Source of the DNA: an uncultured Kiritimatiellota bacterium
GTDB lineage: Bacteria > Verrucomicrobiota > Kiritimatiellia > RFP12 > UBA1067
NCBI GenBank assembly: GCA_934621385.1
Contig: CAKTUI010000001.1
Span: 71,465 to 135,464 of the forward strand
Reading direction: 5' to 3'
DNA: 64,000 bases
A program made the position numbers and the translations under genes. The notes under the pieces are model-generated. The model was given only the letters and a program-made list of their open reading frames with translations, searched no databases and was not told the origin of the DNA. Of this stretch, positions 8,254-16,073 are shown piece by piece; position 1 is the first letter of the stretch; the number at the start of each line of letters is the position of its first letter.

Positions 8254-9618
8254 ATGAAGCAGAAATATGTCTCGATGGATGAGTATTGCGCAGAATATAT
8301 GCGCTATTTGGGTGTAGCCAAGACTGAACGCCGCAGCTATGCGGAAAGCGTTCGGCTTTTGGAGGAACGCGGATTCCGTCCGATAGACAGTTTCAAGACG
8401 CTCAAGGCGGGCGACCGTGTCTATCGTGGGTACGAGGATCGCACGGTGATGGCCGCTGTCATCGGTACGAAGAAGATTTCGGAGGTCGGCCTCAAGGTCG
8501 TGGGTGGGCATACGGATGCGCCGCGTCTTGACCTTAAGCCGAAACCGCTCTACGAGAAGGGCGGATATGTCTATTTCGATTGCCACATCTATGGTGGAAT
8601 CAAGAAGTATCAGTGGCTCGTTCTGCCGCTCGCCCTTTACGGAACCATCGTCCGAAAGGACGGTACGAAGGTTCAGGTTGCCGTGGGGGACAATCCGGGT
8701 GACCCGGTGTTCATGATTTCGGATATTCTTCCTCACCTCGGCAAGGATCAGGAAAAGAAGACGGTCTCCGAATTCTTCCCGGCGGAAGATTTGGACGTCA
8801 TCGCCTGGTCGTCTTCCGCGAAGGGTGCGGATGGAAAGGAAAAGGCCGACAAGCCGGGACTCGTCGACTATCTCAAGAAGGCATACGATGTGACGGAGGA
8901 GGATCTCCTTTCGTCCGAACTTGAGATTGTCCCGGCGGGAATGCCGCGTGAGGTTGGCTTTGACCGTGCGTTGATTGCCGGTTATGGGCATGATGACCGC
9001 GTCTGCTCCTTTGCGGGACTGAAAGCCCTGCTGGACGCATCCGACGAGGTCCCCGTGCAGACGGCTTCCATCCTGATGTGCGACAAGGAGGAAATCGGCT
9101 CGATGGGTTCAACGGGTATGCAGAGCTCGTTCTTTGAGAATACGGTGGCTGAACTCATTGACCGTCAGGAGGAGAATGCACGGGACATTCAGGTTCGCCG
9201 CGCTCTTGAGAAGAGCTCGATGCTGTCGGCGGATGTGACGGCGACGGCCGACCCGCATTTCCCCGATGTCGATTCGACGGGGAATTCGGCACACTTCCAC
9301 CATGGCCCCGCCGCCTCCAAGTATACGGGCGGAACGTCCAAGGGTGGAGCCAGCGACTGCTCGCCCGAGTTCGTCGCCTTTATTCGTAAGGTGATGGACG
9401 AGGGAGAAGTCACGTGGCAGATGGCTGAGCTTGGCCGAATGGAAAAGGGCGGCGGCGGTACGATTTCGCAGTTCATGGCGCGTTTTGGCATGAAAGTGCT
9501 GGATATGGGTACGCCGCTCCTGAATATGCATGCGCCGTGGGAACTCGCCTCAAAATTTGACGCGTGGCAGACTTATCGTGCCTACAGCGCGTACCTGCGC
9601 ACGAAGGATATGGTATAA
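8254..9618 (+). CDS. M18-family aspartyl-type aminopeptidase
   Basis: 454 residues, normal for M18 peptidases. Metal-site motifs are visible: GGHTDAP near residue 95, GYGHDDR near 245, CDKEEIGSMGS near 275 (general base and metal ligands) and the C-terminal NMHAPWE histidine. These dizinc enzymes remove N-terminal acidic or neutral residues from cytosolic peptides and often form large dodecamers. It is followed after 12 bp by asd, but asd has its own promoter overlapping this gene's stop codon. The ATG at 8254 is dictated by the promoter just before it. Confidence 0.93.
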   Translation: MKQKYVSMDEYCAEYMRYLGVAKTERRSYAESVRLLEERGFRPIDSFKTLKAGDRVYRGYEDRTVMAAVIGTKKISEVGLKVVGGHTDAPRLDLKPKPLYEKGGYVYFDCHIYGGIKKYQWLVLPLALYGTIVRKDGTKVQVAVGDNPGDPVFMISDILPHLGKDQEKKTVSEFFPAEDLDVIAWSSSAKGADGKEKADKPGLVDYLKKAYDVTEEDLLSSELEIVPAGMPREVGFDRALIAGYGHDDRVCSFAGLKALLDASDEVPVQTASILMCDKEEIGSMGSTGMQSSFFENTVAELIDRQEENARDIQVRRALEKSSMLSADVTATADPHFPDVDSTGNSAHFHHGPAASKYTGGTSKGGASDCSPEFVAFIRKVMDEGEVTWQMAELGRMEKGGGGTISQFMARFGMKVLDMGTPLLNMHAPWELASKFDAWQTYRAYSAYLRTKDMV

Positions 9619-9619
9619 T
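9611..9619 (+). promoter_or_regulatory. Extended -10 promoter of asd
   Basis: TGG-TATAAT at 9611-9619. The TAA inside the -10 box is the stop codon of the aminopeptidase gene. Predicted +1 near 9626, five bases before the asd ATG. No -35 match was seen. Confidence 0.7.
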
Positions 9620-9630
9620 ATCGCTCGCTT

Positions 9631-10641
9631 ATGAAACAGTACAATGTCGGTTTGGTCGGTGTCGGCGCAGTCGGTACCGAGATGATCAAGGTCCTGAAGG
9701 ACCGCCACTTCCCGTGTGGCAAGGTTCAGGTCTTCGCCTCCCGCGAGCGCGATGAGCAGATTCTTGGCGAGACGTACCATGTCCTGAAAGCGGACGGAAA
9801 CAGCTTCAAGGGGCTGGATATTGTCCTTTTCGCCGGCAAGACGGATGTCGCGATTCAGCTGAAGGATGCCGTCGTGAAGGCGGGCGCGAAGATGATTGAC
9901 AATTCCCGCGCCTTCCGTCAGGATCCCGAGGTCCCGCTCGTGGTTCCCCAGGTGAACCCTGAGGACCTCGACTGGAACAAGGGCGTGATTGCAAATCCGA
10001 ATTGTACGACGGCGATTATGTTGGAAGCGGTGGCTCCGCTGCACAAGGCGAAGAAGCTGCGCCGTCTCGTCGCGGCGACTTATCAGGCGGCATCCGGTGC
10101 TGGAGCGCCCGGCTTGAACGAGTTGGAGGAGCAGATTCGCGACTACGCGGCGGGTAAGCCGCTGACGGTCAAGGCTTTCCAGCACCAGCTCGTCTGCAAC
10201 TTGATTCCCCACATCGACAAGTTCGACGAGACGAACTGGTATACGCTTGAGGAACTCAAGATGCGCAACGAGGCGCGCAAGATGCTGCATCATCCCGAGC
10301 TGAAGCTCTCTTGCACGTGTGTCCGCGTGCCGATTGCCCGTGCGCACTCGGAGTCGCTCAATCTTGAGTTTGAGGAGGAGATTACGCCTGAAGAGGCGCG
10401 TGAGATTCTTTCCAAGAGCGAAGGTGTCCGCGTCGTTGATGACCCGTTGAACGGTGGCTATCCGATGCCGCTTGACGCGACGGCCAAGTATGATGTGCTG
10501 GCCGGGCGTATTCGTCAGGACATTTCGCGTGACGACAAGCGTGGCCTTGAGATGTTCGTCTCGGGTGACCAGCTTCTGCGCGGCGCGGCATTGAATGCGG
10601 TCGAGATTGCCGAGCACCTCATCAAGCGTGGGCTGATTTAA
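9631..10641 (+). CDS. asd: Aspartate-semialdehyde dehydrogenase
   Basis: 336 residues, the usual Asd length. An N-terminal NADP-binding motif GLVGVGAVGTEM, the catalytic cysteine in NPNCTT near residue 126, the substrate loop QAASGAGAPG and the C-terminal VSGDQLLRGAALNA all match the family. It reduces L-aspartyl phosphate to the semialdehyde, the branch point to lysine/diaminopimelate, threonine and methionine. It stands alone, with its own promoter and a strong terminator 27 bp after the stop codon. Confidence 0.96.
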   Translation: MKQYNVGLVGVGAVGTEMIKVLKDRHFPCGKVQVFASRERDEQILGETYHVLKADGNSFKGLDIVLFAGKTDVAIQLKDAVVKAGAKMIDNSRAFRQDPEVPLVVPQVNPEDLDWNKGVIANPNCTTAIMLEAVAPLHKAKKLRRLVAATYQAASGAGAPGLNELEEQIRDYAAGKPLTVKAFQHQLVCNLIPHIDKFDETNWYTLEELKMRNEARKMLHHPELKLSCTCVRVPIARAHSESLNLEFEEEITPEEAREILSKSEGVRVVDDPLNGGYPMPLDATAKYDVLAGRIRQDISRDDKRGLEMFVSGDQLLRGAALNAVEIAEHLIKRGLI

Positions 10642-10667
10642 TCAGCGGAATGCCTGATGCAAGAAGA

Positions 10668-10703
10668 CGGGCTTCCCCTCCACAAGGGGAAGCCCGCTTT
10701 TTT
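10668..10703 (+). terminator. Intrinsic terminator after asd
   Basis: Perfect 11-bp stem CGGGCTTCCCC / GGGGAAGCCCG with a 7-nt loop, followed by CTTTTTT. It also separates asd from the minus-strand operon that ends at 10727. Confidence 0.93.
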
Positions 10704-10726
10704 GTGCGCGGCACTTGTGCGCGAAT

Positions 10727-11341
10727 CTAATCGATGTGCCCGTACGCACCCATTCGGCGGGCAAACGTACGACCCTCTTCGGGGTTGTCCGATCCGCAGA
10801 CATAGACCTTTCCGTTGACTGCAATCAGATAGACGCTGCCATTGCGCCGCGTACGGTTGAAGTCTGCCATCGTGACTTTAACCGGGGGGGTCATCGGATT
10901 GAACTCGCGGATGGACAGCTGTCCTTTTCCGTTCGCGACCATTTCGTAGAGGCCGCAGTGCCCACTTTTCGACTCAATCAGCATCCGATAGGTGAGACCG
11001 CTCGACGCATGCTTCGGGCGTATGTCCTTGGGAGCTGACTTCCATGGGCGAATGTCGTCCGTCCCAAACGACTGCAGTTCTGCGGTGAACAGGTCGATGC
11101 GTGCGCGTTCCGCTTTTGACAGCCCGGTGAAGGTCCGCACCTGCAAATCCCGGATGGTTGAGAATCTCATGCCTCCCTGCTGCATCTTGAGAACGCCCAC
11201 AGCCATCGCCACCGCAAAGAGCCCAATGACGGCGAGAATCACCCTGCGTTTTCTTTTGGGAGCGGCATGTTTTGCGGCCCAGCGTCGCTCGACGGCTTCG
11301 ACGGCGGCCTGTTTGGCGCGTTGCTCAAAGCGGCTTTCCAT
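10727..11341 (-). CDS. Unrecognised single-pass membrane protein, third gene of zinc-ribbon operon
   Basis: 204 residues. A charged, helical N-terminus (residues 1-32) rich in Ala, Arg and Lys precedes one transmembrane segment, VILAVIGLFAVAMAVGVL. The remainder is a soluble domain ending in strands around VKVTMADFNRTRRNGSVYLIAVNGKVYVCGSDN. I do not recognise the family. The start overlaps the upstream gene by 17 bp. Topology suggests a short cytosolic N-terminus and a periplasmic domain. It is probably part of an envelope complex with the two genes before it. Confidence 0.65.
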   Translation of the reverse strand: MESRFEQRAKQAAVEAVERRWAAKHAAPKRKRRVILAVIGLFAVAMAVGVLKMQQGGMRFSTIRDLQVRTFTGLSKAERARIDLFTAELQSFGTDDIRPWKSAPKDIRPKHASSGLTYRMLIESKSGHCGLYEMVANGKGQLSIREFNPMTPPVKVTMADFNRTRRNGSVYLIAVNGKVYVCGSDNPEEGRTFARRMGAYGHID

Positions 11342-12167
11342 CGGCTACCTCCTCCAGTGGCATTTGACAGATTCGGTTGATGGGCCATATGTTGAACGGA
11401 GACATGAGCTGGCGAAGTCGATTCGGCCTGTTGGCCTCGACTGTCAGTTCGCTTCGCTTCTCGGCCAGGATGCGCGCCAATGTCCCGAGTGTCTTGGCCT
11501 GGTATTCGGATGCGAGGCGAAAGACCTCGGCCTCGGTCTTGGCGTGTGCCTCGATGAGCTTGTCTTCCGTCTCCTTGTGCGCCAGATGTTTCTGATAGGT
11601 GAGGTCGTGGTAGTCGGCACGATCTCGGAGCAGGAGGAGTTGCCGGTCGACGTCATTCAGTTCATCGAGCTTTGCGCGGTGGTCATCTCCCTTCAAGAAC
11701 GAGAGCTGGAGGCTTATGCATCTCTTTCGGCGCTCCAGTTCCTTGACGCGGCTTGCCGTCTGCTTCTCCAGCGCAACCGTCTGCGTCTCAAGTTTCTTTT
11801 TGGATTCTGTCTGCAACTTGATTTCCCGTCGCAAGTGCGCCACGGCACCGATGAATTCGCTTCGCTGGACGGACCAGTCCGCGCCGAGGTAGACGAGTGC
11901 AAGGCGGTTGATGTCGGGATCCGTCAGCAGGACGGCAACCTCTTCATCCTTGGACTGACCCTTGTCCAGCGTCTGGGAGATGGTGTCCTGTATGCGTTGT
12001 GACAGGAGAATCTGGTCCTGTTCGACGCGTGCTGTTGCCAGACGGATGCCGAACAGGCGGCGTTCTGAATCGGCGATCATCTTCGGGGCGAGCAGGCTGG
12101 CGACGACAGCCAACGCCAGGTAGCCGCCGACAAGAATGAGCAGGCCAATGACAATTTTCTTCTTCAT
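11325..12167 (-). CDS. Unrecognised membrane-anchored coiled-coil protein
   Basis: 280 residues. An N-terminal transmembrane anchor (IVIGLLILVGGYLALAVVASLL) is followed by long heptad-like helix, strongest at residues ~110-170 (KLQTESKKKLETQTVALEKQTASRVKELERRK, split here only for description as an Lys/Glu/Leu-rich coil). No catalytic motif was seen. Overlaps the next gene by 17 bp and follows the zinc-ribbon gene by 12 bp, so the three are one operon. Likely a structural or scaffolding envelope protein; function unknown. Confidence 0.65.
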   Translation of the reverse strand: MKKKIVIGLLILVGGYLALAVVASLLAPKMIADSERRLFGIRLATARVEQDQILLSQRIQDTISQTLDKGQSKDEEVAVLLTDPDINRLALVYLGADWSVQRSEFIGAVAHLRREIKLQTESKKKLETQTVALEKQTASRVKELERRKRCISLQLSFLKGDDHRAKLDELNDVDRQLLLLRDRADYHDLTYQKHLAHKETEDKLIEAHAKTEAEVFRLASEYQAKTLGTLARILAEKRSELTVEANRPNRLRQLMSPFNIWPINRICQMPLEEVADGKPL

Positions 12168-12179
12168 GCGTTTTCTTCC

Positions 12180-13502
12180 TTACTTCCGCTTGATTGTGAC
12201 AGCCCCGGCGTAGAGGATGCTCTGGATTTCCGATTCCGTCGGCGGCGCGTCCTTTTTTCTCTGCCATTCTGCCATTGCCTCGCGAAACTCCGCTTCCGTC
12301 TGTTCGGCCTCGCGTTCCTGGCGCAGGGCTTCTTCGCGCAGGGATTGATATTGGTTGGAGATCTGGCTCCAATAATATGACGCCTTCGAATAACCTTGTT
12401 CAAATAGTGTCCATGTTCGTGGAATCTTTGTCACACCTTTGATGTCCTTATGAATTTTAACGCCATCATAGAATACGACGGTCCGTTTTATTTTCTTGGT
12501 TTGGGGTCGCTTGCCAGTCTTTCGCATATTGAGGGCGATGTCTTTTGCCGCTTCTGCAAACGCCGCGTAGCGGATTTCGCCGTCGAACGGAACCTCCCCG
12601 ATGCGAATGGGCGTTGATTTGTCGTCCAGCGAAAAGAAGATCTCAAAACTGCGCCCCGTCGTGTCAAGCGAGCGGTCGCCGACGATGGGGTAGGCGTCGT
12701 CGAAAAGGGCTTCCGCCGGACTGAACGACTCGCTGTAGCGCGTCGGCGGCGTCCACGACTTCTTGTCGTTGGAACCCGACACGAAATAGGCCGTTCCGTC
12801 CTTCAGGAAGAAGCCGCCGTGATCCATCATAAGTTTCTTGTACTCCAACTCCGGGACATCCTGTGGGGGCACTTTCTCCGATAGCCGCCGAACAGTTACG
12901 CCGTTGGTTGTCGACGCAATCTGGAAGTACTCGCACTTCCCGCGTCCCCTCGGCACGGCGAGGCCGAATTCTCCCTCGACTGCGCCCGGGCGGCGATTCT
13001 TCGGCAGTTCGCTCCAATAGGCGAGCCGCGCTCCGACGAACGACTCTCGGACGGCGAAATATTCCGCCGAATGCTTCTTCTCCAGCGCACGGCGTCGCTC
13101 CTCCTCCTTGCGTTGACGCTTGCGCTCCATTTCGCGTTGGCGCTCCGCCTCCTGCCTGACGAGTTCTTCTTGCGACACCTGGGGTTCCTTCTCCGCCTCG
13201 TCAGTCGGAGACTTTGCCTTTTCCAGGATTGCGACAACCGTTGGCAGTACATTGACCGATTTGCCGCTTTTCCTAATTTTCCAGATTTCATAGCCACCCC
13301 AGCCTATGCCCCCGAGGACAATCAGGGCAAAGACATTGGTGAAGAAGGCCTTCAGCTTGGGCTTCGCCGGCGGCAGTTCGACTCGGGTCGGTTTGCGGTA
13401 TTCAAATTTCTCGCCGCAGTAGGGACAAAGGAAGTGCTGTCCATCGACAGTATTATTGTCGACTTCAAGGTCGTTTCCACAGATGGCGCATTTGATGATC
13501 AT
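12180..13502 (-). CDS. Zinc-ribbon membrane protein with coiled coil and unknown C-terminal domain
   Basis: 440 residues from the ATG at 13502, chosen because AGGAGAAG lies 8-15 bases upstream and the protein then opens directly with a four-Cys zinc ribbon (MIIKCAICGNDLE then CPYCGEKFE). A proline-rich linker leads to one transmembrane helix (residues ~58-75), then a Glu/Arg/Gln-rich coiled coil (~105-150), then a soluble domain of about 200 residues and a second short coil near 385-425. The layout resembles zinc-ribbon-plus-membrane proteins that anchor assemblies in PVC bacteria, but I cannot name a family. It heads the three-gene operon. Confidence 0.7.
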   Translation of the reverse strand: MIIKCAICGNDLEVDNNTVDGQHFLCPYCGEKFEYRKPTRVELPPAKPKLKAFFTNVFALIVLGGIGWGGYEIWKIRKSGKSVNVLPTVVAILEKAKSPTDEAEKEPQVSQEELVRQEAERQREMERKRQRKEEERRRALEKKHSAEYFAVRESFVGARLAYWSELPKNRRPGAVEGEFGLAVPRGRGKCEYFQIASTTNGVTVRRLSEKVPPQDVPELEYKKLMMDHGGFFLKDGTAYFVSGSNDKKSWTPPTRYSESFSPAEALFDDAYPIVGDRSLDTTGRSFEIFFSLDDKSTPIRIGEVPFDGEIRYAAFAEAAKDIALNMRKTGKRPQTKKIKRTVVFYDGVKIHKDIKGVTKIPRTWTLFEQGYSKASYYWSQISNQYQSLREEALRQEREAEQTEAEFREAMAEWQRKKDAPPTESEIQSILYAGAVTIKRK

Positions 13503-13916
13503 CTTGCTCTCTTCTCCTAAGGGATTGTGAAAATTAGAAAACGGGGGTCGTTTCGCCACGCTCCATCCAAAGGATGGGGGTGCGGCGGTTTAATTTGCAC
13601 GAGACGGGACCCTAATGGCCCGCAGACGCGTTGCAGGCTTATTGGGGGGGGGGGGGGGCTTCGTTGCAACAGAGTCCGGGAGCGCACCATTCCGTGCGCT
13701 TATACGTCACATCGCGGCGAAACTCAGTTTTTATCGACTCCATTGCAAAACAGCCAATATCCTCAAGCGCACACATTGTATCATATACTCGTGGGGATTT
13801 GGGAGTCGAATTTGCAGGGAAAAGTCTAAAATCGAATGGTGCCGCCAGCGGGCCACGCCTTCCCGAAGGACAGGACGCGGCGTCCCTAAGAAGTGGGCCA
13901 AACAATCCCATGACTA
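13503..13916. other. Non-coding stretch with a 15-base G run
   Basis: About 410 bp between the zinc-ribbon operon and the phased array. It includes an uninterrupted run of 15 G at 13644-13658, which could form a G-quadruplex, vary in length by slippage or be a sequencing artefact. A TATCATATACT stretch near 13782 looks promoter-like, but nothing convincing follows. Short ORFs here have no protein-like features. Confidence 0.5.
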
Positions 13917-14206
13917 CGGGCAATTCCTCCCTTGGTTTGGGGAATTTCCTCTCATAAAAAAGGGCAAGGCATCTCATGAACAAGGGTCGAACATCTCATG
14001 AAGAAGGGCCAGGGATCTTATGACAAGCGGAAACCACCATGCTGGTTTGTGAAAAGTAGCGTGGTGGTTTGGACAAACCAGCATGGTGCTTTATCAAAAG
14101 TAGCATGGTACTTTCCCTTTGTCCTGTACATCGCCGCCCTTAGTTGTGACATGGTTGACCCTTGTTCATGAGATGCCTTGCCCCTTTTTATGAGAGGAAT
14201 GGCCCT
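13917..14206. repeat. Phased 22-nt dyad array (18-nt units, 4-nt spacers), copy 1
   Basis: Four-base spacers recur at exact 22-nt steps: cggg 13917, gggg 13939, aggg 13961, 13983 and 14005, gcgg 14027; then gtga 14049, ggac 14071, atca 14093; then ccct 14115, 14137 and 14159, cccc 14181, ccct 14203. The four central 18-nt units all have the form AAA-N12-TTT, for example AAACCACCATGCTGGTTT at 14031. The array is symmetric about 14072.5: unit 13965-13982 is a perfect 18/18 reverse complement of 14163-14180, and 13943-13960 matches 14185-14202 at 15/18. Same design as the arrays at 36.1 and 51.1 kb. Confidence 0.9.
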
Positions 14207-14238
14207 CATTTATGAGTAGGACTCGCTCGTCTGATGTG

Positions 14239-14584
14239 CAGGCGCGGCACTTTGAATGGCCTGCCGGACGGCAGGCCGGCAAGACCCGTGAGCTCCGCGA
14301 TGCCGACGGGCAGCGGCAGGTCGGCAAAACCATCTGCCTCGTGGTGTCTGTAGTCGGCCTGTCCCTCCTCTCGGGCGAGGGGGTGAGCGCGAAGTGCCGC
14401 GAGTGAGGTCTTCCACGGGGCGCCACCGTAGGAGTTGCCTTGTCTGCAACCAGTGATAACCACCGAGGCAGGGCCGGCTAAATAAAACTCTGTTGTCGAC
14501 GCGTGAGAGGTGATCGCAACCGTGGAAGCCGAGACCGAGCGGCAGCTTCGCGCAAATCCACGAGCAGGCGATTTATGGTATAAT
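14239..14584 (+). repeat. Promoter-carrying palindromic intergenic repeat, copy 1 (long form)
   Basis: Begins CAGGCGCGGCACTTTGAATG, contains the 20-nt palindrome GGCCTGCCGGACGGCAGGCC at 14258-14277, and ends with the GAGACCGAGCGGCAGCTTCG segment and an extended -10 box. Related copies are at 15.1 and 21.9 kb. This copy carries about 150 extra bases in its middle compared with the 21.9 kb copy. Confidence 0.85.
14576..14584 (+). promoter_or_regulatory. Extended -10 promoter of the superoxide reductase gene
   Basis: TGG-TATAAT at the 3' end of the palindromic repeat. Predicted +1 near 14591, giving a leader of about 80 nt that contains a Shine-Dalgarno site (AGGAG, 14659-14663). Confidence 0.7.
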
Positions 14585-14671
14585 TCAGATGTTCCTGGGG
14601 CGTGGTTATCGGCGGAGTCGCCGGCATCCCTGGGACGAGGTCAACTGGATGCAGCGAAAGGAGAAGAAAAG

Positions 14672-15052
14672 ATGATCGGAGAATTCGTTAAGACAGCGGA
14701 CTGGAAAATGGAAAAGCACGTGCCGGTTATTGACTGTGCGCAACGGATGCGTTCCAATGAACCGTTTTCCGTGGTGGTTACCGTCGGGCGGGACATTCCG
14801 CATCCGAATGAGCCGGGGCATCACATCGACTGGATTGCCCTGCATTATGTGCCGGAGGGGAGTTCAACTTCGGTTGAACTGGCGCGTTGTGCGTTTTCGG
14901 CCCATGGTGCCGGGAGCGGTCTTGCCTCGGGTGTGGTGAAGACGAGTGCCACGATGACGGTGCAGGTCGCCGTCGAGAAGCCCGGCAAGCTCATTGCGAC
15001 GGCCTATTGCAACATCCATGGACTTTGGTCCTCGGAATGTCCGCTTGCCTAA
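14672..15052 (+). CDS. Superoxide reductase (neelaredoxin type)
   Basis: 126 residues, the size of one-iron superoxide reductases that lack the N-terminal desulforedoxin domain. Iron ligands are visible: EKHVPVI (His plus the catalytic Glu-Lys), HPNEPGHHIDWI (His) and YCNIHGLW (Cys and His). It reduces superoxide to hydrogen peroxide in the cytosol of anaerobes, using electrons from rubredoxin. Rubredoxin and rubrerythrin genes follow directly, so the trio forms an oxygen-defence set. The ATG at 14672 was chosen because AGGAG lies eight bases upstream. Confidence 0.92.
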   Translation: MIGEFVKTADWKMEKHVPVIDCAQRMRSNEPFSVVVTVGRDIPHPNEPGHHIDWIALHYVPEGSSTSVELARCAFSAHGAGSGLASGVVKTSATMTVQVAVEKPGKLIATAYCNIHGLWSSECPLA

Positions 15053-15078
15053 CGAACGGCGGCGGTTTTGAGAAGGCG

Positions 15079-15218
15079 CAGGCGCGGCACTTTGTTGAAT
15101 GGCCTGCCGGACGGCAGGCCGGCAAAACCCGCGCGCGCCACGATGCCGACGGGTAGCGGCAGGCCGGCAGAACCTTACTGCCGCGCAAGTCCACGAGTGG
15201 GCGGTTTTGTGGTATAAT
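15079..15218 (+). repeat. Promoter-carrying palindromic intergenic repeat, copy 2 (short form)
   Basis: Begins CAGGCGCGGCACTTTG, contains the same 20-nt palindrome at 15101-15120, and ends with CGCGCAAGTCCACGAG and an extended -10 box. It sits between the superoxide reductase and rubredoxin genes. The palindrome may also act as a terminator-like hairpin for the upstream gene. Confidence 0.85.
15210..15218 (+). promoter_or_regulatory. Extended -10 promoter of the rubredoxin-rubrerythrin pair
   Basis: TGG-TATAAT at the end of the repeat copy; predicted +1 near 15225, about 60 nt before the rubredoxin start. Confidence 0.68.
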
Positions 15219-15286
15219 GTCCATGTTGCCCGGGCGTTCGGATGACCCGAATGCCTTCGCGGCGGCAAAACGAGAACAGGAAAGTA

Positions 15287-15436
15287 ATGACGGCCATGAA
15301 GAAATACGTGTGCAAGGTGTGCGGATATGTCTATGACCCGACAGCCAACAAGGGCATTCCGTTTGAGTCGCTGCCGGCGGACTGGGTGTGCCCGACCTGT
15401 GGTGTCGGCAAGGAAGAATTTGAGGAAACCACCTAA
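15287..15436 (+). CDS. Rubredoxin
   Basis: 49 residues with the two CxxCG knuckles, CKVCGYVYDP and CPTCGVGKEEF, that bind one iron. The loop between them (PTANKGIPFESL) is several residues shorter than in typical 52-54-residue rubredoxins. It should carry electrons to superoxide reductase or rubrerythrin. The ATG at 15287 has AGGAAA just upstream; an in-frame ATG at 15296 is an alternative giving 46 residues. It precedes the rubrerythrin gene by 16 bp, so the two are probably co-transcribed. Confidence 0.93.
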   Translation: MTAMKKYVCKVCGYVYDPTANKGIPFESLPADWVCPTCGVGKEEFEETT

Positions 15437-15452
15437 AGGAAAGGATAAGATA

Positions 15453-15986
15453 ATGGAACTCAAGGGATCGAAGACGGCTGCGAATCTGGCCACGGCTTTC
15501 GCCGGTGAGTCGCAGGCGCGGAACAAGTACGACTACTTTGCCTCGCGGGCGAAAAAGGACGGCTACGAGCAAATCGCGGCAATCTTTCAGGAAACGGCCC
15601 TGAATGAGAAGGAACACGCCAAGCTGTGGTTCAAGGCGCTGAATGGCATCGGCGATACGGTCGCGAACCTGGCCGCCGCGGCCGCCGGCGAGCATGAGGA
15701 GTGGACCGAGATGTACCGCAAGTTTGCGGAAGAGGCCCGCGCCGAGGGATTCGACGAAATTGCCAAGCTCTTTGAGGGCGTGGCCAAGGTCGAGGCCCAT
15801 CACGAGGCCCGCTACCGCAAGCTCCTCGCGAATGTCAAGAGCGGCGAAACGTGGGTTCGCGTGGGTGTCAACCGCTGGCAGTGCCGCAACTGCGGGGCGA
15901 TTGTCGAGAGTGACAGGGCCCCGGAGAAGTGCCCGGTGTGTGCGCATCCGAGGGCGTACTTCCAGCTTCTCGCCGAGAATTACTGA
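15453..15986 (+). CDS. rbr: Rubrerythrin
   Basis: 177 residues: a ferritin-like four-helix diiron domain (residues ~1-140) with the expected glutamates and ExxH motifs (GESQARNKYDYFA, ETALNEKEHAKLWF, GEHEEWTEMY, EAHHEARY), then a C-terminal rubredoxin-like FeS4 domain (CRNCG and CPVCAHP). It is a cytosolic NADH-linked peroxidase in anaerobes and would remove the peroxide made by superoxide reductase. AAAGGAAAGGAT precedes the ATG. Co-transcribed with rubredoxin. Confidence 0.95.
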   Translation: MELKGSKTAANLATAFAGESQARNKYDYFASRAKKDGYEQIAAIFQETALNEKEHAKLWFKALNGIGDTVANLAAAAAGEHEEWTEMYRKFAEEARAEGFDEIAKLFEGVAKVEAHHEARYRKLLANVKSGETWVRVGVNRWQCRNCGAIVESDRAPEKCPVCAHPRAYFQLLAENY

Positions 15987-16058
15987 GACTGAGGGCACTT
16001 GATGTCCAACGGGCGGGGGACGATTCCATCTGGAGTCGCCCTCGCTTCTTCTTGTTTT

Positions 16059-16067
16059 TGGTATAAT
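16059..16067 (+). promoter_or_regulatory. Extended -10 promoter of pfk
   Basis: TGG-TATAAT preceded by a T-rich stretch. Predicted +1 is 16074, exactly the A of the ATG, so the message should be leaderless. Confidence 0.75.
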
Positions 16068-16073
16068 ATGGGC

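Noticed and set aside
13527..14001. Several overlapping short open frames around the G15 run
   Set aside because: They run through the homopolymer and array and lack any protein signature.
13917..14206. CRISPR array
   Set aside because: Regular spacing is present, but the constant parts are only 4 bases, the 18-nt units differ and mirror each other, and no cas gene is in the window.
14239..14584. tRNA or other structured RNA gene in the long repeat copy
   Set aside because: No GGTTCGA-type T loop or acceptor pairing could be found; the sequence is explained as the repeat family.
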